The notes under the pieces are model-generated. The model had not been told where the DNA came from. It did not search any database and saw only the letters and a program-made list of their open reading frames with translations. The position numbers and the translations under genes were made by a program. Positions 16,010-24,285 of a stretch of DNA of 64,000 nt are shown here, one piece after another. Position 1 is the first letter of the stretch, and every line of letters starts with the position of its first letter. This DNA comes from Streptomyces antimycoticus. GTDB lineage: Bacteria; Actinomycetota; Actinomycetes; Streptomycetales; Streptomycetaceae. Location: assembly GCF_005405925.1 (NCBI RefSeq), contig NZ_BJHV01000001.1, positions 9,424,001 to 9,488,000 of the forward strand, in the 5' to 3' direction.

Positions 16010-18424
16010 TCACACCGGTCCGTCGTTCCGTCCGCCCTCCGGTGAATCCCCGCCGAGAAGCAAACGCTCGCGCTGCGCCACGGCCCAGGCGTAGCCGGGA
16101 TTCAGCGCCACCGCACGGTCCAGATCCGCCAGCGCCTCCGCGCGTCTGCCCAGGGCCTCGTTGGCCATCGCGCGGCTCCCCAGGGCCCAGGCGTAGCCGG
16201 GGTCGAGGGCCAGCGCCCGGTCGTACTCCGCGATGGCCTCCTCGTAGCGGCCCGCGAAGCGGTGGATATCACCGCGTTCGCCCAGCGTTCCCGGGACACC
16301 CGGCTCCAGCGCCTCCGCCCGGTCCAGGTCCTCCAGCGCGCCCGCCGCGTCCCCCAGCGTGCTGCGGACACGAGCCCGCCGGACCAGCGCCCAGGTGTAG
16401 TCGCCGTTCAGTTCGATGGCCCGGCCGAAGTCGGCCAGGGCCTCGTGGATCCGGCCGAGCGCCATCATCGTCTGGCCGCGGCTGCCCAGGGCCACATGGT
16501 CCGCCGGATCGGCCGCCACCACCGGGTCGAGCAGGGCCAGTGCCTCCTCGTACCGGCCCGCCCGGCGGCAGGTCTCGCCGCGCTCCCGCTGCACCCAGGT
16601 CGAGCCCGGCTCCAGTGCCGCCACGCCGTCCAGCGCGTCCATCGCCGTGGTGAAGTCCCCGGTCGCCCGGTGGACCACGGCACGTCCGAAGTGCGCGCGT
16701 ACGTTCCCGGGGTCCAGCTCGATCGCCCGGCGGAAGTCCTCCAGCGCCCCGTCGAACTCCTCGACCGACCGGCGGTGCCACCCCCGTAGGACGAGTGCCG
16801 CGACCCGGGCGGGGCCGTCCAGCCCGGCCCGCGCCAGCAGCAGCCCCATCGCCTCGATACCGCGCCGCCGTTCGTCCGCCAGCGCCTCCACCAGACGCCA
16901 CCCCCAGGTGCGCACCGCGTCCGAGTCGGCGTCCTCGCCCGCCTCGACCAGGGTGGAAGCCCAGCGCCGGGCCACCGCCGGGCCCGCGTCGCAGGCGCCG
17001 ATCCCGTCCCGCAGCGCCCCGGGCAGCGCCGCCGACGGCCGTGCGCACAGCAGGTGATACCACTCCTCCAGACGCGGTCCGCTCCAGGCGGCCAGCCGCC
17101 ACCCGTCGCGCGCGTCGAGTCCCCCGGCGGCCGCCTCCCGCCACCCGGCGAAGGTCTCCGCCAGCCGGGTGTGCGCCGCGGTCCACCGCTGCGGTGAAGT
17201 GGTCCGCCGAAGCCGCAGCATCGGGGCGCGGACCACATCGTGGTAGCGGACCGCCCCGTTACGGTCGCCGATGAAGGGCAGCGACCGCAGCCAGCCGAAC
17301 AACTCGGCTCCGTCCTCGTCCACCGCCGCCCTGAAGATGTCCTCGTTCAGCCGCCGGGGCAGCGCGCCCGCCAGGGCGGCGGAGCGGCGCACCGGATCGC
17401 GCTCCCACTTCAGGAACCGGTCGACGGCGGTGGCACTGGGGTCGTCCAGATCGCCGCTGGTTCCGGGGTTCTCGGCGAGAGTGGACACCAGCACCGGCAG
17501 CCGGCCGGAGAGTCGCAGCACCTCCCGCACCACCGGCTCATCGGTGATCCCCTTGGCGCTGAGCAGCTGCCGGGCCTCCGCGTCGGTGAACGGCTCCAGC
17601 GGCAGCTCCGCGACCACATCGGCCAGATCGCCCCAGCAGCCGGGGTCCGGGCGGGTCTGCCCGGCCAGCACCAGCACGGTGTTGGCCGGGAGGGTGCCCA
17701 GGCGTTCGCTGGTCAGCAGGGTGCGCAGCCAGGGGTCGAGCAGCGGGCCGAGGCGCTCGTAGGTGTCGAAGAACAGCACCAGCCACGGCACCGCCGCTGC
17801 CGCCTCCGACAACTCCCTGACCAGTAGCGGGGTCAGCGTCTCCACCGGGTCCAGCACCAGCTGGACGTCCTTGTGGTCGCGGAACCGCGAGCTGAGCGCC
17901 GCCCGCAGCCGGTCGGTGCCCTCGGCGAGCGGCACCGGGTCGACGGCACCCGCCAGCGCCCCGACACCGGGCACCAGGCCGAGGCCGGTGAGCCCGGCTC
18001 GCGCGGCGACCATGCTGCCGGTGCTGGGCCCGGTCCGCTCGCCCTCCGCCGGTACCGACTCCGCCTCGTGGCGGCGCTGCCGATAGGTGGCGAGCCGCCG
18101 GTCCAAGGCCGTGAACTCCCGTCCCTGGCGGGCGAATTGCTCGCTGATCGCGGCCATCGCCTCGGGGACGGAGCCCGCCGCCTCGTCGACGCGGGCGGTG
18201 AGCGCGCCGTACTCCTGGCGGGCGGTCTCTTCCAGCCGGCGCATCAGCCAGGTCTTGCCCACGCCCGCGTGGCCGTGCACATGGAAGACAAAGCGATGCC
18301 GCCCGTCCTCCGGCGGCAGCCCGAAGTTGTCGCGGAACGCGTGCAGTTCCCTTTGCCGCCCCACGAATCCGGCGTTCCTGCGCCGCTGGATCAGCTCCTG
18401 CATCGACGGCCGTCCCCGCCCCAT
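16010..18424 (-). CDS. STAND-type ATPase with C-terminal TPR array
   Basis: Cytosolic protein of 804 residues. Order: a short N-terminal segment with FVGRQRELHAF (residues 20-30), a P-loop NTPase with Walker A GHAGVGKTW (51-59) and Walker B-like WLVLFFDTYERL (about 245), a winged-helix/sensor part (WERDPVRRSAALAGALPRR), then from about residue 550 a series of tetratricopeptide repeats of the form ALEDFxRAIELDPGNxxAHxxRA. This is the usual layout of signal-transducing STAND ATPases, where the repeats sense a ligand and trigger nucleotide exchange. No effector domain is fused and no toxin-like gene is adjacent, so a defence role is not supported here. It is divergent from a GNAT gene. Confidence 0.82.
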   Translation of the reverse strand: MGRGRPSMQELIQRRRNAGFVGRQRELHAFRDNFGLPPEDGRHRFVFHVHGHAGVGKTWLMRRLEETARQEYGALTARVDEAAGSVPEAMAAISEQFARQGREFTALDRRLATYRQRRHEAESVPAEGERTGPSTGSMVAARAGLTGLGLVPGVGALAGAVDPVPLAEGTDRLRAALSSRFRDHKDVQLVLDPVETLTPLLVRELSEAAAAVPWLVLFFDTYERLGPLLDPWLRTLLTSERLGTLPANTVLVLAGQTRPDPGCWGDLADVVAELPLEPFTDAEARQLLSAKGITDEPVVREVLRLSGRLPVLVSTLAENPGTSGDLDDPSATAVDRFLKWERDPVRRSAALAGALPRRLNEDIFRAAVDEDGAELFGWLRSLPFIGDRNGAVRYHDVVRAPMLRLRRTTSPQRWTAAHTRLAETFAGWREAAAGGLDARDGWRLAAWSGPRLEEWYHLLCARPSAALPGALRDGIGACDAGPAVARRWASTLVEAGEDADSDAVRTWGWRLVEALADERRRGIEAMGLLLARAGLDGPARVAALVLRGWHRRSVEEFDGALEDFRRAIELDPGNVRAHFGRAVVHRATGDFTTAMDALDGVAALEPGSTWVQRERGETCRRAGRYEEALALLDPVVAADPADHVALGSRGQTMMALGRIHEALADFGRAIELNGDYTWALVRRARVRSTLGDAAGALEDLDRAEALEPGVPGTLGERGDIHRFAGRYEEAIAEYDRALALDPGYAWALGSRAMANEALGRRAEALADLDRAVALNPGYAWAVAQRERLLLGGDSPEGGRNDGPV

Positions 18425-18497
18425 CGGCCCCCTCCTCCGGTCCGGACCCAGTCTGCCAGTACGGTCGGCGCGCAGGCTTATTGCGTACGATGCGCAG

Positions 18498-19043
18498 GTG
18501 CACAGCTACCGCATCAGAACCGCGACCCCCGATGACCTCGACGCCGCCCGCAGGGTGATGCTCGACATCGTCTACCGCGACTTCGGAACCGGCTATGTGC
18601 CACGCTGGCACGCCGACATCATCGATCCCGCCGCCGCGTATCTGAACGGCGCGCGCCACACCCTGCTGGTGGCGGTGGACGAGAGCGACGGGGCGGTCGT
18701 GGCGACCGCCGCGCTCGACTCCCGGGGCCCGGCCCATCCGCCCAACCCGCCGTGGCTGGCCGCGCGTTACCCATCGGGGGAGACCGCCCAGCTGCGCCGG
18801 GTCTATGTGCGATCCGAGCATCGGCGCAACGGGCTGGCCCGGCGGCTGGTGCATGCGCTGCTCGACTTCGCCGTGGCGGACGGCGGCTATCGCGCGGTCT
18901 ATCTGCACACCGATCCGGGGGTGGTGGGCGCCGAGCCGTTCTGGCGGTCGCTGGGGAAGGTCATCTGCGATGAGCGGGAGGCGCCCGGGGGCGGTCAGGG
19001 AGTCGTCCACTTCGAGGTCCCCATGGGGCCCGGGGCGCCCTGA
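18498..19043 (+). CDS. GNAT-family N-acetyltransferase
   Basis: Acetyl-CoA-dependent acetyltransferase of 181 residues. The family signature for CoA binding is in LRRVYVRSEHRRNGLARRLV (R/Q-x-x-G-x-A-like turn), preceded by LLVAVDESDGAVVATAAL and followed by YLHTDPGVVGAEPFWRSLG. The substrate is unknown. The start is a GTG at 18498, where the family's N-terminus begins (HSYRIRTATPDDLDAAR). The stop lies 7 bases before the Zur-like box of the ABC transporter unit. Confidence 0.87.
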   Translation: MHSYRIRTATPDDLDAARRVMLDIVYRDFGTGYVPRWHADIIDPAAAYLNGARHTLLVAVDESDGAVVATAALDSRGPAHPPNPPWLAARYPSGETAQLRRVYVRSEHRRNGLARRLVHALLDFAVADGGYRAVYLHTDPGVVGAEPFWRSLGKVICDEREAPGGGQGVVHFEVPMGPGAP

Positions 19044-19049
19044 CCTTTA

Positions 19050-19064
19050 TGGAAATGATTATCA
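19050..19064 (+). promoter_or_regulatory. Zur-like box upstream of the ABC transporter unit
   Basis: TGGAAATGATTATCA fits the TGNNANNNNNTNNCA pattern of actinobacterial zinc-uptake repressor (Zur) sites and lies 50 bases before the lipoprotein start. Streptomyces controls iron mainly through DtxR-type boxes, so a Fur-family box points to Zur or a relative. Assignment is by pattern only. Confidence 0.55.
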
Positions 19065-19114
19065 TCTAGCGTTGTGTTCGCCGTACCCCGCGCCGCCCCT
19101 GGAGGACCACGCCC

Positions 19115-20686
19115 ATGCACTCTGTCCGCCACCGGTGGGCCGCCGCGCTGCTGCTCGTCCCGCTGCTCACCGGCTGTTTCGCGGCCCGCGACGGTTCGCC
19201 GTACGACGCCGGGGCCGGTGCGGGCGGCGGACGCCTCCGGGTCGCGATGGCCTTCCCGCCCGCCGAGCGCTTCTCCCCGTACGGCGCCGACGCCACCTTG
19301 CTCAGCCGGCTCGGGGTCACCGAGGGGCTGACCCGGCTGGACGGCAACGGCGGCGCGGTGCCCGCCCTCGCCGAGTCCTGGACCCGGGAGAGTGGCGGTG
19401 GCTGGGTGTTCACCCTGCGCGAGGCGCGGTTCCAGGACGGCACCGAGGTCACCCCGGCGGCGGTGGCGGGCGCCCTCACCCATGCCACCCACGCCGATCC
19501 CGCGCCCGCCGCGCTCACCGGGGTCAGGCTCACCGCCGAGGCGGTGGGGGAGCGGCGGGTCCGGGTCACCACCGCCACCGCCGACTCCGCCTTGCCCCTG
19601 CGACTGTCCAGCCCGAGCCTGGCCATCCTCTCGCCCAAGGCGTATCGGACCAAGGCCGGTGCGGATAAGTCCGGTGCGGATAAGTCCGGTACGGCGGAGG
19701 CGCGTTGGGGCCCGGCGAACGGGAAAGCGGCGGTCGATCCGGCCGGCACCGCCACCGGTCCCTTCACCCTGGCCAGGACGGGCGGCGCCACCCGTGCCAC
19801 GCTCCACCGCTTCGACGACTACTGGGGCGGCCTCGCCCACGCCTCCGGTCTCGATGTCCGCTTCATCGCCGATGGCACGGCCCGCACCAACGCGCTGCGC
19901 AGCGGCGAGGTGGACATAGCCGAGGCCGTCCCGGTCTCCCAGGCGGCCACCCTCGACCAGCCGACCGTCCGTGAGGTGCCCACCGCCCGCACCACCGCCC
20001 TCTTCCTCAACACCCGCTCCGGCCCCTTCGCCGACCCCGCCGTCCGCGCCGCCGCCCGCGAGGCCGTGGACGCCTCCGCCCTCGCCGAGGACGTGTACGA
20101 GGGGCATGCCGACACCGGCCGCGGCCTGTTCGGCCCGGCCCTCACCTGGGCCGCGGGCGAGCGCCCCCGGCCGACCGGCCGCCCCGCCGCCAAGCCCGCC
20201 GGGAACACCGCGCTCACCCTCGCCACCTACGACAACCGGCCCGAGCTGCCCGAGGTGGCCCAGGTGCTGCAACAGCAGCTGCGCAAGGCCGGGTTCAGTG
20301 TGAAGCTGGAGGTGCGCGAGTACTCCCGGCTCGAAGGCGACGCCCTGGCCGGGAAGTTCGACGCCGTGGTGGCCGCCCGGAACACCATGCTCGACACCGG
20401 CGACCCGGTCTCCTATCTCGCCGACGACTTCACCTGCGACGGCGGGTACAACCTGGCCCGGGTGTGCGACAAGGCCGTGGACCGCGCGGTCGCCGAGGCC
20501 GGGGCCCGCGCCGACGACGCGGCGCGCCATCGCGCCGCCCTGGCCGCGCAGACCGCCGTGCTGCGCACGGACGGGGTCGTCCCGCTGGTCCATCAGCGGA
20601 TCATCCACGGCGTCGGCGCCTCGGTGCGGGGTGTGATCCTCGATCCGTACGAGCGCACGCTCGTCGGCACCGGTACGCGGCGTTGA
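19115..20686 (+). CDS. ABC transporter substrate-binding lipoprotein (SBP family 5)
   Basis: Extracytoplasmic solute receptor of 523 residues of the peptide/nickel family. A lipoprotein signal peptide ends in LLTGC (Cys near residue 21). The family core is visible: LRVAMAFPPAERFSPYGAD, GLTRLDGNGGAVPALAESW, WVFTLREARFQDGTEVTPAAV, and FDDYWGG. Residues 181-191 hold a 5-residue tandem repeat (GADKS twice), encoded by two identical 15-base units at 19656-19685. The Zur-like box upstream suggests uptake of zinc or a zinc-metallophore complex, not a peptide. The stop overlaps the permease start. Confidence 0.85.
   Translation: MHSVRHRWAAALLLVPLLTGCFAARDGSPYDAGAGAGGGRLRVAMAFPPAERFSPYGADATLLSRLGVTEGLTRLDGNGGAVPALAESWTRESGGGWVFTLREARFQDGTEVTPAAVAGALTHATHADPAPAALTGVRLTAEAVGERRVRVTTATADSALPLRLSSPSLAILSPKAYRTKAGADKSGADKSGTAEARWGPANGKAAVDPAGTATGPFTLARTGGATRATLHRFDDYWGGLAHASGLDVRFIADGTARTNALRSGEVDIAEAVPVSQAATLDQPTVREVPTARTTALFLNTRSGPFADPAVRAAAREAVDASALAEDVYEGHADTGRGLFGPALTWAAGERPRPTGRPAAKPAGNTALTLATYDNRPELPEVAQVLQQQLRKAGFSVKLEVREYSRLEGDALAGKFDAVVAARNTMLDTGDPVSYLADDFTCDGGYNLARVCDKAVDRAVAEAGARADDAARHRAALAAQTAVLRTDGVVPLVHQRIIHGVGASVRGVILDPYERTLVGTGTRR
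19656..19685 (+). repeat. 15-base tandem repeat (two identical copies) in the lipoprotein gene
   Basis: CCGGTGCGGATAAGT occurs at 19656-19670 and again at 19671-19685, in frame, adding GADKS to a surface loop. A third, degenerate start follows. Confidence 0.8.
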
Positions 20687-22611
20687 ACGGCGCGCGGACC
20701 AGGGCGCGGTCCACCGAGCCGAGTGCGGGGCGGCCGACCGGGCCGAGCGGGCGCGGGCGGTCCACCGGGCTGGGCGCCGGGCGGAACACCGGGCCGAGCG
20801 CGGCGCGGTTCACCCGCCCGGGCGCCGGGTGGTCCACCGGCCTGAGCGGGGCGCGGTCCACCGGTCTGAGCGCGCTGTGGCGCCTCGCGCTCGCCGGGGC
20901 GTTGCTGTGCGGCATTGGGCTGCTGCCCTGGCTGTCCCGCACCGACCCCGCCCGCACCGTCCTCAAGGCGCGCGAGGCCGACCGCGAGCCCAGCCCCGAG
21001 CTCCTGGAGTCCCTGCGCTCCCAACTCGGCCTCGAGGCCGCGCCGTTGACGCTGCTCGGCCGGTGGCTCACCGGACTGCCCCACGGCGACGCGGGCCGGT
21101 CCTGGATCTCGGGGACCGCCGTGACCCCCTCGGTCGCCGAGGCGCTCGGCGTCTCGCTGCTGCTCATGGGCGGGGCGCTGGTGGTCGCGGCGGTCACCGC
21201 GGGCGCGGTGTGCGGGCGCACGCTGTGGCTCGGGCCGCGGCGGCGGGCCGCCCGGCGCGGGGCCGGTCCGGGAAGCGGCGGCGCGCTGTTCGCCGCGCTG
21301 CCGGAGTTCCTGCTGGCGTCCGTGCTGGCCGCCGTGGTCGGGGTGCGGCTCGGCTGGCTGCCTGCGGTCGGCTGGTACGGGCCGCGGTGGATGGTGCTGC
21401 CCTCGCTCGCCCTCGGCGTCCCCGCGGGCGCCCTGCTGGGCCGGGTCCTGGACGACGCCCTGCCCGGCGCGTTCGCGGAGCCCTGGGCCCGGGCCGCCGC
21501 CGCACGCGGGCTGCCCGCCCGGCGGATCGCCCGCCACGCGCTGCGGCGTGCCGTGCCCGGAGTGCTGCCGAACATCGGGCTGTTCGTGGTCGGGCTCACC
21601 GGCGGGGCGGTCGCCGTCGAGCAGGTCTTCGACATCCCCGGGCTCGGCCGGCTCACCCTGCAGGCGGCCATCGCCCAGGACCTGCCGATGCTTCAGGCGG
21701 GCACCCTCGTCCTCGTCCTGCTCGCGGCCGCCGCCGGAGGTCTCGCCCGGCTCGCGGCCCGGCTGTCGCTCGGGCCTGCGCTGCGCGACGGGGCGCTTCC
21801 CTCGCTCCACCGGCCGTACGCGCCGTCCGCCCGCTCCGTTCCGCTGCTCTACGGCGCGCTCCTGCTCGCCGTCCTGGTGCTCGGTGCCCTCCGGGACCCG
21901 CTGGCCGTGGACACCGCCGCCCGGCTCACCTCCCCGTCCTGGACACATCCGTTCGGCACCGACGCGCTGGGCCGTGATCTGCTGGCCCGGGTGGGGCACG
22001 GCGCGCTGTCCACGCTCGCGCTCGCGGTGGCGGTGAGCGCCGCCGCGCTGGTGGCGGGGGTGCTGCTCGGCCTGGTGCCCCGGCTGTCCGGCGGACTCGT
22101 CGAGACCGTGAACGCGGTGCCGCCCGTGCTCGCCGGGCTCCTGGTCGCCGGGGCGGCCGGACGCGGCCCGTACACCCCCGCGCTCGCCGTGGCCGCCGTC
22201 GCCTGGGCGCCGCTGGCCGCGCACACCTCCGCCCTGCTGCGGCAGCAGCGCGCCGCCACACATCTCGCCGCCACCCGCGCACTGGGCGCCTCCCGTCGCC
22301 ATCTGCTGCGCCGCCACATCCTGCCCGCGGTTCTGCCCCCGGTCGTCAGGCACGCCCTGCTGCGTCTGCCGGCCGCGGCGCTCGCCCTGGCCTCACTGGG
22401 CTTCCTCGGCCTGGGTGCGCAGCCGCCGTCCCCGGAGTGGGGCCGGCTGCTGGCCGAGAACCATCCCTACGCCGAGCGCGCCCCGTGGACGGTCGCCCCC
22501 GCCGCCGCACTGGCCCTCCTGGGCGTCCTGGCGGTGACGGCGTCCGGCGGGGTGCGGTGGCCCCGTCGGCGCCTCCGCATTGACGACGGCCCCGGGCGCG
22601 GCGGAGACTGA
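20683..22611 (+). CDS. Fused DppB/DppC-type ABC transporter permease
   Basis: Inner-membrane permease in which two subunits normally encoded by separate dppB- and dppC-like genes are fused in about 642 residues. The first half holds the LGRWLTGLPHGDAGRSWISG segment and the EAA-like loop ARAAAARGLPARRIARHAL. The second half holds HPFGTDALGRDLLARV and the EAA loop ATRALGASRRHLLRRHILP. The start is taken as the TTG at 20683, which overlaps the lipoprotein stop (TTGA). No ATG or GTG is in frame before the first helix. The first 60 residues are a degenerate 10- to 11-residue repeat (RSTGLGAGR type). No ABC ATPase gene follows. Confidence 0.8.
   Translation: MNGARTRARSTEPSAGRPTGPSGRGRSTGLGAGRNTGPSAARFTRPGAGWSTGLSGARSTGLSALWRLALAGALLCGIGLLPWLSRTDPARTVLKAREADREPSPELLESLRSQLGLEAAPLTLLGRWLTGLPHGDAGRSWISGTAVTPSVAEALGVSLLLMGGALVVAAVTAGAVCGRTLWLGPRRRAARRGAGPGSGGALFAALPEFLLASVLAAVVGVRLGWLPAVGWYGPRWMVLPSLALGVPAGALLGRVLDDALPGAFAEPWARAAAARGLPARRIARHALRRAVPGVLPNIGLFVVGLTGGAVAVEQVFDIPGLGRLTLQAAIAQDLPMLQAGTLVLVLLAAAAGGLARLAARLSLGPALRDGALPSLHRPYAPSARSVPLLYGALLLAVLVLGALRDPLAVDTAARLTSPSWTHPFGTDALGRDLLARVGHGALSTLALAVAVSAAALVAGVLLGLVPRLSGGLVETVNAVPPVLAGLLVAGAAGRGPYTPALAVAAVAWAPLAAHTSALLRQQRAATHLAATRALGASRRHLLRRHILPAVLPPVVRHALLRLPAAALALASLGFLGLGAQPPSPEWGRLLAENHPYAERAPWTVAPAAALALLGVLAVTASGGVRWPRRRLRIDDGPGRGGD
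20700..20880 (+). repeat. Degenerate tandem repeat at the permease N-terminus
   Basis: Repeated variants of GCGCGGTCCACCGGNCTGAGC at roughly 30-base spacing encode the Arg/Ser/Thr/Gly-rich extension before the first transmembrane helix. It is unlike the rest of the permease. Confidence 0.6.
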
Positions 22612-22625
22612 CGTCCACGCCATAG

Positions 22626-22639
22626 TGAACTGAAGTTCA
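22626..22639. promoter_or_regulatory. Palindrome upstream of aldehyde dehydrogenase
   Basis: TGAACT-GA-AGTTCA, 6-base arms with a 2-base spacer, 48 bases before the dehydrogenase start. It resembles a regulator operator; the regulator is not evident in the window. Confidence 0.4.
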
Positions 22640-22687
22640 TTCCGCGAACACGCCCTTGGGGGCGAGGGACCGCAAAGGACATCCGAT

Positions 22688-24148
22688 ATGACCCTTCACC
22701 GCGACCTGTTGATCGATGGCAAGGACACCCCGGCCGCCTCGGGGCGCACCGCCGAGGACCTCAACCCCTACACCGGTGAGGTGTTCGCCACCGTCGCGGC
22801 CGCCGGGGCCGCGGATGTGGCGCGTGCGGTGGCCGCCGCCGACGCCGCCTTCCCGGCCTGGGCGGAGCTGGCCCCGTTCGAGCGCCGTCGGATCTTCCTG
22901 ACCGCGGCGGATCTGCTGGAGTCGCGCGCCGACCGGGCCGCCGAGATCATGGCCCAGGAGGCCGGAGGCACCGCGCCCTGGGCGCACTTCAACGTGGGCC
23001 TGGCCGCGAACATCCTCCGCGAGGCCGCCGCCGCGATCACCGCCCCGCGCGGTGAGGTGCTCAGCGCCCAGGAGGCGGGCGCGCTCGGCCTCGCCGTCCG
23101 CGAACCGGCCGGTGTCGTCGCCGCCTTCGCCCCCTGGAACGCGCCGATCATCCTCGGGGTCCGCTCCGTCGCGGCGCCCCTGGCGGCCGGCAATACGGTC
23201 GTGATGAAGCCCAGCGAGGACGCCCCGCTCGCCTGCGGGCTCTTTGTCGCCGATGTGCTGCGCGACGCCGGGCTGCCCGACGGCGTGCTCAATGTGGTCA
23301 CCAACGCCCGTGAGGACGCCGCCGAGGTGGCCGAGGCCCTCATCGCCGATCTGCGCGTACGCGTCGTCAACTTCACCGGCTCCACCGGAGTCGGCAGGAC
23401 CATCGGCTCACTCGCCGCGCAGCACCTCAAGCCGGCCGTGCTGGAGCTGGGTGGCAAGAACGCCATCATCGTCCTGGACGACGCCGATGTGGACCACGCG
23501 GTGAACGCCGCCACCTTCGGCGTGTTCATGAACTCCGGCCAGATCTGCATGTCCGGTGACCGGATACTCGTCCACGAGAGCCTCGCCGAGGAGTTCACCG
23601 CGAAGTTCACCGCCAAGGTGGCCGCCCTGCCGTGCGGCGACCCGGCCGACCCGTCCACCGTGGTCGGCCCGCTGGTCGCGGCCGCCTCGGCACGCCGGGT
23701 GGCGGCCCTGGTGAAGGACGCGGTGGACAAGGGCGCCACGGTGCTGACCGGTGGTGGCGAACCGGACGGCGCGGTCCACCCGGCGACGGTGCTGACCGGT
23801 GTCACCCCGGACATGGACATCCACCACGCCGAGGCGTTCGGGCCGGTGTGCGTGGTCGACACCTTCGCCGACGACGATCGGGCCGTGGCCCTGGCCAACG
23901 CCACCGACCACGGCCTGACCTGCGGCATCATCACCGAGAACGGGACCCATGGGCTCAAGGTCGCCCGCCGTATCCGGGCCGGCATCGTGCACATCAACGA
24001 CCAGTCGGTGGCGGACGAGCCACAGGCCCCGTTCGGTGGCATCAAGCATTCGGGGTACGGGCGGTTCGGCGGCCGCTGGGGCATCGAGGCGTTCAGCGAC
24101 ACCCGGTGGATCACCCTCGCCACCCAGCACGCGCACTACCCCTTCTAG
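22688..24148 (+). CDS. NAD(P)-dependent aldehyde dehydrogenase
   Basis: Aldehyde dehydrogenase of 486 residues, of normal length. The cofactor segment is VVAAFAPWNAPIILG and NTVVMKPSEDAPLACG, the Rossmann turn FTGSTGVGRTI, the catalytic Glu in LELGGKNAIIVL (about residue 255), and the catalytic Cys in NSGQICMSGDRI (about 288). The pattern is closest to aromatic aldehyde dehydrogenases of the benzaldehyde/vanillin type, an inference from similarity only. It is not clearly part of the ABC unit: 76 bases separate them and a palindrome precedes this gene. Confidence 0.92.
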   Translation: MTLHRDLLIDGKDTPAASGRTAEDLNPYTGEVFATVAAAGAADVARAVAAADAAFPAWAELAPFERRRIFLTAADLLESRADRAAEIMAQEAGGTAPWAHFNVGLAANILREAAAAITAPRGEVLSAQEAGALGLAVREPAGVVAAFAPWNAPIILGVRSVAAPLAAGNTVVMKPSEDAPLACGLFVADVLRDAGLPDGVLNVVTNAREDAAEVAEALIADLRVRVVNFTGSTGVGRTIGSLAAQHLKPAVLELGGKNAIIVLDDADVDHAVNAATFGVFMNSGQICMSGDRILVHESLAEEFTAKFTAKVAALPCGDPADPSTVVGPLVAAASARRVAALVKDAVDKGATVLTGGGEPDGAVHPATVLTGVTPDMDIHHAEAFGPVCVVDTFADDDRAVALANATDHGLTCGIITENGTHGLKVARRIRAGIVHINDQSVADEPQAPFGGIKHSGYGRFGGRWGIEAFSDTRWITLATQHAHYPF

Positions 24149-24195
24149 CGGCTGCGCGGCGCCCTCGGCCCATCGCCGGGATTCAGCCCGTCCCC

Positions 24196-24285
24196 GGGAC
24201 GCACCTCATCCCGGGGACTCACCTCGCCCCGGGGACTCACCTCATCCTGGAGACGCACCTCATCCTGGAGACTCAGCTCATCCCG
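24196..24285. repeat. Five-copy 18-base tandem repeat
   Basis: Units begin at 24196, 24214, 24232, 24250 and 24268 and follow the form GRGACKCACCTCATCCYG with a few changes. The last unit contains the stop codon of the minus-strand oxidoreductase (24273-24275), so the array lies mainly in its 3' region between convergent genes. The unit equals six codons. Confidence 0.85.

Noticed and set aside
16010..18424. STAND/TPR gene as an antiphage defence system
   Set aside because: No fused or neighbouring effector (nuclease, TIR, protease, membrane toxin) and no other defence genes nearby.
20593..22353. Minus-strand open frame opposite the fused permease (586 codons)
   Set aside because: Composition is Gly/Gln/Arg/Pro-rich without domains; the plus strand encodes a clear permease.
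24196..24285. Could the 18-base array be a CRISPR?
   Set aside because: Units are directly adjacent with no spacers and vary in sequence, so it is a minisatellite.
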